From contig NZ_JAAVUV010000012.1 of the NCBI RefSeq assembly GCF_018449635.1, forward strand, positions 1-64,000: a DNA stretch of 64,000 nt, in the 5' to 3' direction. The stretch's first letter is position 1. Each line of letters begins with the position of its first letter. Source of the DNA: Caballeronia sp. dw_276. Lineage in GTDB: Bacteria > Pseudomonadota > Gammaproteobacteria > Burkholderiales > Burkholderiaceae. Shown in pieces: positions 35,996 through 44,717 of the stretch. The translations under genes and the position numbers were made by a program. A model generated the notes under the pieces. The model was not told the DNA's origin. It saw only the letters and a list, made by a program, of their open reading frames with translations, and ran no database searches.

Positions 35996-36030
35996 AAAAA
36001 AAGCGGTGCCCGATTGCCGGGCACCGCTTC
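35996..36030. terminator. Bidirectional intrinsic terminator after the amidohydrolase operon
   Basis: AGCGGTGCCCG (36002-36012) pairs with CGGGCACCGCT (36018-36028) around ATTGC. A run of seven A on the left gives seven U on the minus-strand transcript that leaves 36050. Confidence 0.9.
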
Positions 36031-36049
36031 TGAAAATCAACCGCATGCT

Positions 36050-37072
36050 TCAGCGACCGCTGCTGAAACCCTCGAAGAAGGCTCGCGCATTCGCCTTGAG
36101 CGTATCAATGTGATATCCGCCTTCCTGCACGATCAACGTCGGCAGTTTCAGTGCGCCTATTGACGCACCCAGCGTGCCGAAGCCTTCGGTCGTGACCGCG
36201 ACCATCGCTTGCGGATCGTCCTTGTAGATATCGAATCCCAGCGCCAAAACAAGCGCGTCGGGCTTGAATTGTTCGAGCGCGTCTTTGGCCTTGCTCAGGC
36301 GATCGAAGAATACGTCTTCCGGAGAACCGTGGGGCATCGGCAGATTGAGGTTGCAGCCCTGGCCTTCCCCAGTTCCGCGTTCGTCATCGAAACCGGCGAC
36401 CACCGGATAGAAGTTCGTCGGATCTCCATGAATCGATACATACAGCACGTCGCCGCGTTCGTAGAAAATTTCCTGGATGCCCTGGCCGTGGTGCATGTCG
36501 GTATCGAGGACGGCAACGCGGCCGTACTTCGCACGCAAGGCCTGCGCCGCGATCGCCGCGTTGTTCAGATAGCAGAACCCGCCCGCCGCTTCGGCGCGTG
36601 CGTGATGACCTGGCGGCCGGCAGAGCGCGTAGGCTTCACGTTCTCCATCGATGATCGCATTCGCTCCCGCCAGCGCACTTTGCGCCGACCAGTAAGCGGA
36701 TTCGTAGGTATCGGCGCCGATGGGGCAACTGCCGTCTGCGAGATAACGCGCGGCTTGTCCAAGCACGCCACGCAGCGGATTGTTCTCGCGCACGTAGATG
36801 TTCGACATCACCTCGTCGCCCCATTCGGCGGGCACCTTTTTCCACTCGCGATGCGCCTCTTCAAGAAAACGCAAATACTTTTCGCCATGCACGGCGGCGA
36901 GCGGCGCAGAACCGAAATCGGCGGGTTCGCGGACATCGAAACCGAGCTTCCTCGATGCTTCGACCAGACGCAGCGCGCGCTCAGGAATTTCTTGCGGCGT
37001 GCGCATCTGGCCACGCGAAAGATATGTACGCGGATGATGTTTCAGTTGCGACGGATGGAAATAAGTCAGCAT
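36050..37072 (-). CDS. Acetylpolyamine amidohydrolase (histone deacetylase family)
   Basis: The 340-residue zinc hydrolase has the arginase/deacetylase fold. RPPGHHARAEAAGG holds the catalytic His-His pair, and DTDMHHGQGIQEIFY and the later DIYKDDP region hold the zinc ligands. Its length and these motifs match bacterial acetylpolyamine amidohydrolase (AphA/APAH), which deacetylates acetylputrescine or acetylcadaverine. The start at 37072 (MLTYFHPSQ) follows AAGGA. It lies 13 bp after an M20 amidohydrolase gene and is probably co-transcribed. Some relatives deacetylate other small molecules. Confidence 0.86.
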   Translation of the reverse strand: MLTYFHPSQLKHHPRTYLSRGQMRTPQEIPERALRLVEASRKLGFDVREPADFGSAPLAAVHGEKYLRFLEEAHREWKKVPAEWGDEVMSNIYVRENNPLRGVLGQAARYLADGSCPIGADTYESAYWSAQSALAGANAIIDGEREAYALCRPPGHHARAEAAGGFCYLNNAAIAAQALRAKYGRVAVLDTDMHHGQGIQEIFYERGDVLYVSIHGDPTNFYPVVAGFDDERGTGEGQGCNLNLPMPHGSPEDVFFDRLSKAKDALEQFKPDALVLALGFDIYKDDPQAMVAVTTEGFGTLGASIGALKLPTLIVQEGGYHIDTLKANARAFFEGFSSGR

Positions 37073-37085
37073 TTCGGGGTTCCTT

Positions 37086-38333
37086 TTACGCGTCCACAGC
37101 CACGCCGATGACCGCGCGCGCCAGGACCGCATTGATCAAGACATTCGCGCCGCACGTGACGTCTTCGGGGAGCGCATCTTCGGCTTCGTTGTGCGAGAGG
37201 CCATCCACGCATGGGATAAAAACCATCGCCGTGGGGACGTGGCGTGCGAGGTGAATGGCGTCGTGGCCCGCGCCGCTGACGATGCGCTCGTATGCGTAGC
37301 CAAGCGCTTTCGTGGCGTTTTCGACCAGGGTCACGCAGGTTTTGTCGAAGGGCGTTGCGGGGCTTTTCCAATACGTCGAGATTTTTGTTTGCACGCCGCG
37401 ATGTTCGGCGATCTGCTCGAACGCTTCACGCACTTCGCGTTCCATTGCATCGATTCTGGTGTCGTCGGGATGACGCAGGTCGACGGTGAAAACGACGCGC
37501 CCCGCGATCGTGTTACGCGATGAGTTCGGCACGTCCACTTGCCCGATCGTGACCAGGCCCAGCGGTGCGAAACGCCGCGAGATGGCTTCGAGTTCCAGCG
37601 CCATTTCGGCGCTCGCGAAGAGTGCATCTTTTCTGTAAGGCATGGGTGTCGTGCCCGCGTGCGCGGCAATGCCGGTCACTTCGACGTCGAGCCATCGGAT
37701 CGCCTGGCCGCCGGTGACGACGCCTATGGGGTTGCCGTGGCTTTCGAGGATCGGGCCTTGTTCGATGTGCGCTTCGAAATAAGCATCGACGTTTGTCAGG
37801 CCGCTGCCGCGCGTGCCGGCGTAACCGCTTTGTTCCAGCGCTTCGTGCAGCGTGATGCCTTGTGCATCCTTCGTTTCCAACGCGGCGTTCAGGGGCGTTG
37901 CGCCTACGAAGACAGCCGAGCCGAGCATTGCGGGCGTGAAGCGTGCGCCTTCTTCGTTGGTCCAGGAGACGATTTCGATGGGCTTTTCGGTTGTGATGTT
38001 GTGGTCGTTCAGCGTTCGCACGACTTCCAGCGCGGCGAGCACGCCGTAGACCCCGTCGAAGCGGCCGCCTTCGGGTTGGGTATCGAGGTGACTGCCGATC
38101 AGCACGGCTTTTGCGTTTTTCTGGATGCCTTCGCGGCGGGCGAAGAGGTTGCCGATTTCATCGATACGGATCGTTAGGGCCGCTTCTTTGCACCATTTGG
38201 TGAAGAGGTCGCGGGCGCGGATGTCTTCGGTTGTGAGCGCCAGGCGGCGTACCCCGCCTTTGGGTGTGGCGCCGATTTTTGCCATTTCCGTCAGGGTTGC
38301 CCATAGGCGGGGGCCGTTGGTTGTTGTTGTCAT
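37086..38333 (-). CDS. M20-family Zn-dependent hydrolase (N-carbamoyl-L-amino acid hydrolase/allantoate amidohydrolase type)
   Basis: The 415-residue metallohydrolase has the dinuclear metal ligands His in GSHLDTQ, Asp in GGRFDGVYG, Glu in NEEGARF and a C-terminal GLSHNEAED. GIAAHAGTTPMPYRKDA is the lid/dimerisation domain. Members cleave carbamoyl or ureido groups of amino acids, ureidoglycolate or allantoate. The neighbouring polyamine deacetylase suggests use of acylated or carbamylated nitrogen compounds. The exact substrate is open. Its start is only 55 bp from the left arm of repeat element A. Confidence 0.87.
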   Translation of the reverse strand: MTTTTNGPRLWATLTEMAKIGATPKGGVRRLALTTEDIRARDLFTKWCKEAALTIRIDEIGNLFARREGIQKNAKAVLIGSHLDTQPEGGRFDGVYGVLAALEVVRTLNDHNITTEKPIEIVSWTNEEGARFTPAMLGSAVFVGATPLNAALETKDAQGITLHEALEQSGYAGTRGSGLTNVDAYFEAHIEQGPILESHGNPIGVVTGGQAIRWLDVEVTGIAAHAGTTPMPYRKDALFASAEMALELEAISRRFAPLGLVTIGQVDVPNSSRNTIAGRVVFTVDLRHPDDTRIDAMEREVREAFEQIAEHRGVQTKISTYWKSPATPFDKTCVTLVENATKALGYAYERIVSGAGHDAIHLARHVPTAMVFIPCVDGLSHNEAEDALPEDVTCGANVLINAVLARAVIGVAVDA

Positions 38334-38387
38334 GCTTGCGCTCCGGGTTTTTTGGCTTGCGCCAGGTTTGCAATTGTTTTTTGGTCA

Positions 38388-39117
38388 GGGGTCGGGGTTG
38401 ATGCCGGGTTGCTGCTGTTTAGGCCTTCGCGCGTTCCGTCTTATCTGATCTTTTTCGCACTATTAGCCACTGTCCGTGGCGGGACTTCATTTCTTTTTCC
38501 AACGGCGAAAAAGAAACGAAGCAAAGAAAACGCCTTTCAAACGAGGGCACATAAGTGTCCAAAGCGTGCAGTTTTGAACTATTTGGTACCCCAAAAGCAC
38601 GCTCAGCGTATAACCCAGAACAGTTGAAACCCTCCCCCTCCGGCAACGGCAACCCACACGCTTCGCCACCAGTGTGGGAATCCGTTAACTAGGCTTCCGC
38701 GCTGCGCGCGCTGGCGCCCAACCCGAGAGGGCGACCGTGCCAATGACGAGGCTTTGGGTTCGAGATGCTTTGGACTGTTGGGCTATTTCGTTGTTATGCG
38801 TGGGCCAGGTTTCCGTATTAACGGATTCCCACACTGGTGGCGAAGCGTGTGGGTATCTGTTGACGGAGGGGGAGGGTTTCAGCAGGACGTGGTTATTCGC
38901 TGAGCGTGCTTTTGGGGTACCAAATAGTTATCAGTGCACGCTGGGGACACTTATGTGCCCTCGTTTGGAAGGCGTTTTCTTTGCTTCGTTTCTTTGTCGC
39001 CGTTGGACAAAGAAATGAAGTCCCGCCACGGACAGTGGCTAATAGTGCTAAAGAAAACGACTAACACAAACCGCGCGAAAGCCTAAACAGCAGCAACCCA
39101 GCATCAACCCCGACCCC
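38388..39117. repeat. Inverted-repeat element, copy A
   Basis: A left arm (38388-38688) is the inverted, diverged copy of a right arm (38818-39117), around a 129-bp centre. The element reappears at 49872-50591 and, cut, at the left window edge. The right arms of copies A and B differ by roughly a dozen bases. The arms contain CCCACAC/GTGTGGG (38828-38853) and TTTCTTTGTC/GACAAAGAAA (38989-39015) hairpins. No transposase or convincing gene is inside. The right arm ends 18 bp from the MHS transporter stop. Confidence 0.9.
38490..38516. other. Covarying hairpin in the left arm of copy A
   Basis: TTTCTTTTTC (38490-38499) pairs with GAAAAAGAAA (38507-38516). The same hairpin in the other three arms reads TTTCTTTGTC/GACAAAGAAA, so a G-C pair has become T-A with both sides changed. 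Confidence 0.75.
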
Positions 39118-39134
39118 CGCCCCCAATCCCTCCA

Positions 39135-40445
39135 CTACCTCACAGGAACTCCCCCCGGTGCATCGGCCCGCCGATCCTTCATCACGTCCAACGCCACGAT
39201 GCACATCAAAGAAACCCCTGCCAGGCACGTATAAAACACCGCCAATGGCCACCACTGCCCGGTAAATTTATGCGCCAGCCAAGTCCCAACCAAAGGAGTC
39301 AGCCCCCCGGCAATTGCCCCACAAACTTGATACGAAAGCGAAATCGCCGAATACCGCACCCGCACCGGAAACACCCCACTGACAAATCCCGCAATCACCG
39401 AATAAAAACTCGCCATGCAAACCACCGCAATCGCAATCCCGATAATCATCGAAACCATATTGCCGCTCTGCACGAGAATAAACATCGGATACGGCGAAAC
39501 CATCGCGCACAGCGCCGACAACTTGAGGAAACGCGCCCCGCCAATCTTTTCAGCCAGCCACGCGGCCAATGGCTGGATCAAAAACTGAATGATCGCAACG
39601 GCAAACAGGCAATCGAGTATCAGCGACTTGGTCACGCCCACATACTGCGTCGTGTACGAAATCATGAACGTGTTAGTGAAATAGACGCCCGCAATCCCAA
39701 TCGTATTCGCGCCGATACAAAACGCCACCAGCGCCCCCGACGAACGAAACACCTCGGCAATCGGCAACTCCACGGTGCGCTTCTGCAACTTCTCGCGCTC
39801 GAATTCCGGCGACTCGTTCACGCCCATCCGGATCAAAATGCCCACCACGAGCAGCACCGCGCTGATCAGGAACGGCAGACGCCAGCCCCACGCAATAAAC
39901 TCTTCATGCGGCATCGAAGTCACCGTGCGAAACGCAATCAGCGACAGGATCAAACCTGCCGGACTGCCCAGTTGTGCGAACGATGCAAAGAATGTCCGTC
40001 GTCCGCTAGGCGCATGTTCGGCCGCCATCAATACCGCGCCGCCCCATTCGCCGCCCACCGCAATACCCTGCACCACGCGAAGCAGCACGAGCAGCACCGG
40101 CGCCAGCACGCCAACCTTCGCGTAAGACGGCAACAAACCAACGCACACGGTCGCCACGCCCATCATCATCAGCGTGGTCATCAGCGCTTTCTTGCGGCCG
40201 ATCTTGTCGCCCAGATGCCCGAAGATCACGCCGCCCAGAGGCCGCGCGAAGAAGCCGACGGCGAACGTTGCGAACGACGCCATCGTGCTGATAAACGGAT
40301 CGTGCGACGGAAAATACAGCTCGCCAAACACGAGCGCTGCGGCCGTGGCGTAGATATAGAAGTCATACCACTCGATCATCGTGCCGATAAAAGCGGCGGT
40401 CGCCGCGCGCACGGGCTGACGGCTGGAACTGGATGCTGGTGTCAC
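39135..40445 (-). CDS. MFS transporter, metabolite:H+ symporter (MHS) family
   Basis: The 436-residue inner-membrane symporter has 12 membrane segments. GTMIEWYDFYIYATAAALVF and GHLGDKIGRKKALM are MHS hallmarks (ShiA, KgtP, ProP relatives). The GTG start at 40445 follows AGGAG. It imports an organic acid or zwitterion with protons. It is divergent from a LysR gene that probably controls it, and upstream of the M20/deacetylase pair, although repeat element A separates them. Substrate unknown. Confidence 0.88.
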   Translation of the reverse strand: MTPASSSSRQPVRAATAAFIGTMIEWYDFYIYATAAALVFGELYFPSHDPFISTMASFATFAVGFFARPLGGVIFGHLGDKIGRKKALMTTLMMMGVATVCVGLLPSYAKVGVLAPVLLVLLRVVQGIAVGGEWGGAVLMAAEHAPSGRRTFFASFAQLGSPAGLILSLIAFRTVTSMPHEEFIAWGWRLPFLISAVLLVVGILIRMGVNESPEFEREKLQKRTVELPIAEVFRSSGALVAFCIGANTIGIAGVYFTNTFMISYTTQYVGVTKSLILDCLFAVAIIQFLIQPLAAWLAEKIGGARFLKLSALCAMVSPYPMFILVQSGNMVSMIIGIAIAVVCMASFYSVIAGFVSGVFPVRVRYSAISLSYQVCGAIAGGLTPLVGTWLAHKFTGQWWPLAVFYTCLAGVSLMCIVALDVMKDRRADAPGGVPVR

Positions 40446-40565
40446 GGTGGCTCCTGGATACGCGTTTTGCGCTTTGTATGAGCGTTTTATCGCCAGCCAT
40501 AAAACATTAGTCCAATTTCGATTTATTATTCGCGATATAAATCTGGCTAATACTTAGGGGTTTCC

Positions 40566-41534
40566 ATGACTCAGCGTCGAGCCGATATCGCGCGCTTTCT
40601 CAATGACCGGCTCGACTGGAATCTGCTGCGCACGTTCCTCGTGATCATGCAGGAGCGCAGCGTGAGCCGGGCTGCGGCGCGGCTGCATCTGACGCAACCG
40701 GCGGTCAGTCAGGCTTTGAAGCGCCTGGAAGACACGCTTGAGCGCACACTGATCCAGCGTCGCGGACCACACTTCGAACCCACGCACGCGGGCGAGGAGG
40801 TGTACCGGATTGCGAGCGATATCTACGGGCAAATGTCGCGGCTGGAAACCGAACTCGACGACCGCACCGACGACATCACCGGTTCCATTCGCCTTCTGAC
40901 GGTGAGCCGTATCGATTCAGGCGTCTACGACGAGTTTCTCGGCGAGTTCCACCGGACGTATCCGCGTATCGACTTGCATATCGAGGTGATGCGCTCGTCC
41001 GACATCATTTCGTCGCTGCTGCAAAAGACCGCGACGGCAGGACTCGGGCTTTGCCGCACGCCCGTCGATAAACTCGAACAACGCTGTTTCCTGCGTCAGC
41101 GATACGCCATTTTTTGCGGGCGGCATCATCGGTTATTTGGGCGGCATGGATTGTCGATGAACGATCTGCTCGCCGAAAACTTCGTGTCCTTCACCAGCGA
41201 CCAGATTGGCGACAGCTTGTCGCCGCTGACCGTGTTTCGCGATCAGCGCGGCTTCACGGGGCGCATCGTGGCGGCGTCGCCGAGCCTGGATGAAGTGCGG
41301 CGGCTGATCTTCGCGGGATATGGCATCGGCTGCCTGCCCGAACATATCGTGCGCGACGACCTCGCGCAGCAACGTCTCTGGCGCCTGCCGCCGGATGAAG
41401 GTCTGGCCGATGTCGATATCGATTTGCTCTGGCACAGCGGCCGCAAGATGAACGCGGCGGAACAGGCGTTTCTGGATGGCATGGAGCGCACGATGCAGCG
41501 TTACGCGTTGCCCGAGCGGCTCGCGCCGCGATAA
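40566..41534 (+). CDS. LysR-family transcriptional regulator
   Basis: The 322-residue regulator has an N-terminal HTH (NLLRTFLVIMQERSVSRAAARLHLTQPAVSQALKRLEDTLERTLIQRRG, with an L for the usual first residue) and a type 2 periplasmic-binding-like effector domain. It is divergent from the MHS transporter across a 120-bp AT-rich gap, the classic arrangement for control of the neighbour. Effector unknown. Confidence 0.9.
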   Translation: MTQRRADIARFLNDRLDWNLLRTFLVIMQERSVSRAAARLHLTQPAVSQALKRLEDTLERTLIQRRGPHFEPTHAGEEVYRIASDIYGQMSRLETELDDRTDDITGSIRLLTVSRIDSGVYDEFLGEFHRTYPRIDLHIEVMRSSDIISSLLQKTATAGLGLCRTPVDKLEQRCFLRQRYAIFCGRHHRLFGRHGLSMNDLLAENFVSFTSDQIGDSLSPLTVFRDQRGFTGRIVAASPSLDEVRRLIFAGYGIGCLPEHIVRDDLAQQRLWRLPPDEGLADVDIDLLWHSGRKMNAAEQAFLDGMERTMQRYALPERLAPR

Positions 41535-41592
41535 ACCGAAAGCCGCGGAATTAACAATCGTAAACACGAGCGCCACTACAATACCGGCACCT

Positions 41593-41631
41593 CGTTACAC
41601 GCGTCCGTTACACGCGTCCGTTACACGCGTG
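41593..41631. repeat. Three tandem 13-bp repeats before dacB
   Basis: CGTTACACGCGTC is repeated three times head to tail; the last copy ends in G. The array ends 30 bp before the dacB ATG, in its probable 5' untranslated region. Confidence 0.85.
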
Positions 41632-41661
41632 CACAACCGCACCAACACACGATCCGAACAC

Positions 41662-43290
41662 ATGTATAGAGCACTATCGAAGAACTCAAGAACTTTTTTC
41701 AGCAAACGTTGGCGCACTGTCACGGCGTTGGCCGTGGTTGTATCGGCGCTTGGCGCGAGCCTGAGCTTGCCAGCCGAGGCCCGCAGCGGCGGCGGCACGA
41801 AAGCGGAATCGCAAAAGCAAGCTGTCAAAACCACGAAGGCCGTTAAAACCACCAAGGCCGAGAAGGCCGCCAGGAAGAACAACTTCCAGCGCGTCGCGGT
41901 TCCGGCCGGTCCACTGCCGCCCACCGTCATGGCCGCGCTCGCGCGTGCGCACGTGCCGCTTTCATCGATGAGCGTGGTGGTCGAGCGCATTGGCAGCGCC
42001 GGCGTGCCGCTCGTCGCGATCAACGCCAACGTGCCGATGATGCCCGCGTCCACCATGAAGCTGGTCACGACTTACTCGGGTTTGTCGCTGCTCGGACCCG
42101 ACTATCGCTGGAAAACGACGGCCTACGCCGACGGCGAAGTCGATGCCAACGGCATCCTCCACGGCAATCTCTACATCCAGGGAACGGGCGACCCGAAGCT
42201 CGTGCCGGAAGAACTGATCGACCTCGTGGACCAGATCCGCCGCAACGGTATTTCGGGCATCGACGGCGCGCTGGTTCTGGACAAGCGTTATTTCGATCCT
42301 TCCACGCGCGACCTCCCCGCCTTCGATGCCGACGAAACCGCGCCCTACAACGTCGGCCCCGACCCGTTGCTCTACGCGTTCAAGTCGCTGTCGTTCACGC
42401 TGACGCCGAATCCGGAAGGTGGCGTTTCCATCGATGTATTGCCGCAACTCGCGCAACTTCAAATCGATAACGAACTGCGCGTGACGCGCGGCGCGTGCAC
42501 CGGGACGCTCCCGGCGGCGTCGCCCAGTGTGGCGCAAACCTCGGGCGGGTTCGTGCAGGCATCGTTCATTGGCGACTATCCGCTGCGGTGCGGTTCGCGC
42601 ACGATCAACGTCGCCGCGCTCGACCACTCCACGTTCTTCGCGGGCGGTTTCCTCGCGTTGTGGAAACAGGCGGGCGGCACGTTTGCCGGCGTCACGCGCG
42701 AAGGTCCGACGCCTTCGAGCGCGCGGCTTGTGGGGACGCATCGCAGCCCGGTGCTCTCGGACATCGTTCGCGATATCAACAAGTTCAGCAACAACGTGAT
42801 GGCGCGTAATTTGTTCCTGACCATCGGCGCTGCAACCGGCAAACCGCCGGCGACGACGCAGAAATCGGCGGCTGCAATTACCGCGTTCCTGCATCGAAGC
42901 GCGCTGCCCATGTCGGGGCTTTACCTTGATAACGGCTCGGGCCTGTCGCGCGAAGAACACATTACCGCGCAGTCGCTCGCCGATATGCTGACCGCCGCCA
43001 ACTCGAGCCCGGTCGCGCAAGTCTTCACGGAATCGCTGCCGATTGCCGGCGTGGACGGCACCATGCGCAACCGCCTGACGAACGCGGGCGCGCTCGGCAA
43101 CGCGCACATCAAGACGGGCACGTTGCGCGACGTCCGCGCCATTGCGGGTTACGTGGGCGCGGCGAACGGCGAGAGCTACGTGGTGGTGAGCTTTATCAAC
43201 GACCCACGGGCGGAAGCTGCGCGCGCCGCGCACGATGCGCTGCTCGAGTGGGTCTATGAAGGCGCACGCCGCACGGGATCGATGGATTAA
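41662..43290 (+). CDS. dacB: D-alanyl-D-alanine carboxypeptidase/endopeptidase (PBP4, class C)
   Basis: The 542-residue periplasmic enzyme trims or cleaves peptidoglycan cross-links. After a signal peptide (about residues 18-40) comes a Lys-rich linker with two VKTTKA repeats, which could bind anionic wall polymers. The catalytic motifs are Ser130-x-x-Lys133 (STMK), SNN in NKFSNNVMARN and KTG in HIKTGTLRD. The ATG at 41662 has a poor Shine-Dalgarno. The frame is open upstream into the LysR gene, but only this start gives a signal peptide. Confidence 0.93.
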   Translation: MYRALSKNSRTFFSKRWRTVTALAVVVSALGASLSLPAEARSGGGTKAESQKQAVKTTKAVKTTKAEKAARKNNFQRVAVPAGPLPPTVMAALARAHVPLSSMSVVVERIGSAGVPLVAINANVPMMPASTMKLVTTYSGLSLLGPDYRWKTTAYADGEVDANGILHGNLYIQGTGDPKLVPEELIDLVDQIRRNGISGIDGALVLDKRYFDPSTRDLPAFDADETAPYNVGPDPLLYAFKSLSFTLTPNPEGGVSIDVLPQLAQLQIDNELRVTRGACTGTLPAASPSVAQTSGGFVQASFIGDYPLRCGSRTINVAALDHSTFFAGGFLALWKQAGGTFAGVTREGPTPSSARLVGTHRSPVLSDIVRDINKFSNNVMARNLFLTIGAATGKPPATTQKSAAAITAFLHRSALPMSGLYLDNGSGLSREEHITAQSLADMLTAANSSPVAQVFTESLPIAGVDGTMRNRLTNAGALGNAHIKTGTLRDVRAIAGYVGAANGESYVVVSFINDPRAEAARAAHDALLEWVYEGARRTGSMD

Positions 43291-43456
43291 GGGCAAACGC
43301 AAAACTCACTCCGGCGACGCCCGCAAGCACAGGGAAACCCTCGTAGGAAACATCTCAAATTATCTTAAAAGATTCGGTAAGCTATCGCCACGCAAGCCGA
43401 CAGCCCCCTCGAAGCGGCATGCAGACCACATGACCAGATAAACGAGGAACGAGGAG

Positions 43457-44653
43457 ATGACGCCGATGAAACCCGCCCAGACCATTCCCGCCGCGCGCCA
43501 GGCTTACTGGCTGCGCGCCGTCCAGACCGCGATGGCGTGCGCGGCAATCGCCGCATTGGCCGCATGCGGCGGCGGCGACGACAACAATAACAACACGCCT
43601 GCGGGCGGCGTGAAGCTGCAGGTTGTGTCGTTCGGCGACAGCCTGTCCGATGTCGGCACGTACGCGCCCGTTGCCACGGCCAATTTCGGCGGCGGCCGCT
43701 TCACGACAAACCCGGGTCAGGTCTGGACGCAAAACGTCGCCCAGTACTACGGCGACACGCTCGCCGCCGCGAACACCGGCGGCTTCGGCGTGCCGCTTCA
43801 GGCGGCAAGCGGATTGGGCTACGCGCAAGGCGGGTCACGCGTGACGTTGCAGCCGGGCGTCGGCCACGCGACGCCGGGCACGGCGAACGCGGACTTCTCG
43901 CAAGCCACGACGATTCCCGTCAACGATCAGGTCTCGCAGTACATTGCGTCGCACGGGACGTTCAACGCGAATCAACTCGTGGTGGTGAACGGCGGGGCCA
44001 ACGACATCTTCTATAACCTGACCGTCGCACAGGCCACGGCTGCCGGAATCCAGGCACAGGTCGCAGCGGGAACGATCACGCCGGCACAGGCCGCAACAGC
44101 GGGCGCCGCAGCAACGACTGCCGCGACGACCGCGATCAGCCAGGCGGCTATCGATCTGGCAACCGTTGTAGGCCGTGTGGTTCAGGCGGGCGCGACGCAC
44201 GTGCTGGTATCGAATGTGCCGGACATTGGCGGATCGCCGCAGGGGCTCGCCAGCGCGGATAAAGGCGCGACCTTGTCGCAAGTCACGCAGCTTTTCAACG
44301 GCACGCTGCAAGGCGCGCTGCAGAAGGCCGGGATTTTGTCGAAGGTGATTTACGTCGATGCCTACTCGTGGATCGATGGCGTTCAAGCCAACTATCAGTC
44401 GAACGGCTTTTCGGTATCGAATACGGGCACGGCCTGTAATCTCCAGGCGATGATCGCCGCCGCGACCAAGGCCGGCCAGCCGAACCCGACGGCATTCGGC
44501 ACGTCGCTGTTCTGCTCGCCGCAGACGTATACGGTGGCTAACGCCGACCAGACCTACATGTACGCGGATACCGTGCACCCGACCACGCATCTGCACGCGT
44601 TGTTCTCGACGTTCGTGGAACAGCAGATCGCAAAGGCAGGCTTGGGGAAATAA
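43457..44653 (+). CDS. SGNH/GDSL-family esterase lipoprotein
   Basis: The 398-residue protein is a predicted lipoprotein (lipobox LAAC, Cys37, followed by GGGDD and an Asn run). The hydrolase domain shows block I FGDSLSD with nucleophile Ser62, block III NGGANDI and block V DTVHPTTH with the Asp-His dyad. It is an extracytoplasmic esterase or lipase. A second ATG at 43466 lies nine bases after GAGGAG and is an equally good start. A Thr/Ala-rich insertion (about residues 195-235) sits in the middle. The gene ends at a strong terminator. Confidence 0.86.
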   Translation: MTPMKPAQTIPAARQAYWLRAVQTAMACAAIAALAACGGGDDNNNNTPAGGVKLQVVSFGDSLSDVGTYAPVATANFGGGRFTTNPGQVWTQNVAQYYGDTLAAANTGGFGVPLQAASGLGYAQGGSRVTLQPGVGHATPGTANADFSQATTIPVNDQVSQYIASHGTFNANQLVVVNGGANDIFYNLTVAQATAAGIQAQVAAGTITPAQAATAGAAATTAATTAISQAAIDLATVVGRVVQAGATHVLVSNVPDIGGSPQGLASADKGATLSQVTQLFNGTLQGALQKAGILSKVIYVDAYSWIDGVQANYQSNGFSVSNTGTACNLQAMIAAATKAGQPNPTAFGTSLFCSPQTYTVANADQTYMYADTVHPTTHLHALFSTFVEQQIAKAGLGK

Positions 44654-44674
44654 GTTTGAAGCGGTAGAAATTCG

Positions 44675-44707
44675 AAACGCCCGGTTCTTTCGAGACCGGG
44701 CGTTTTT
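44675..44707. terminator. Intrinsic terminator between esterase and sua5 genes
   Basis: AAACGCCCGGT (44675-44685) pairs with ACCGGGCGTTT (44695-44705), followed by T. It lies between convergent genes and may serve both. Confidence 0.88.
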
Positions 44708-44717
44708 GATTTTGGCG

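Noticed and set aside
38334..39134. Insertion sequence with transposase in the repeat regions
   Set aside because: I found no transposase-like frame, no clear short terminal inverted repeats and no obvious target duplication at either copy.
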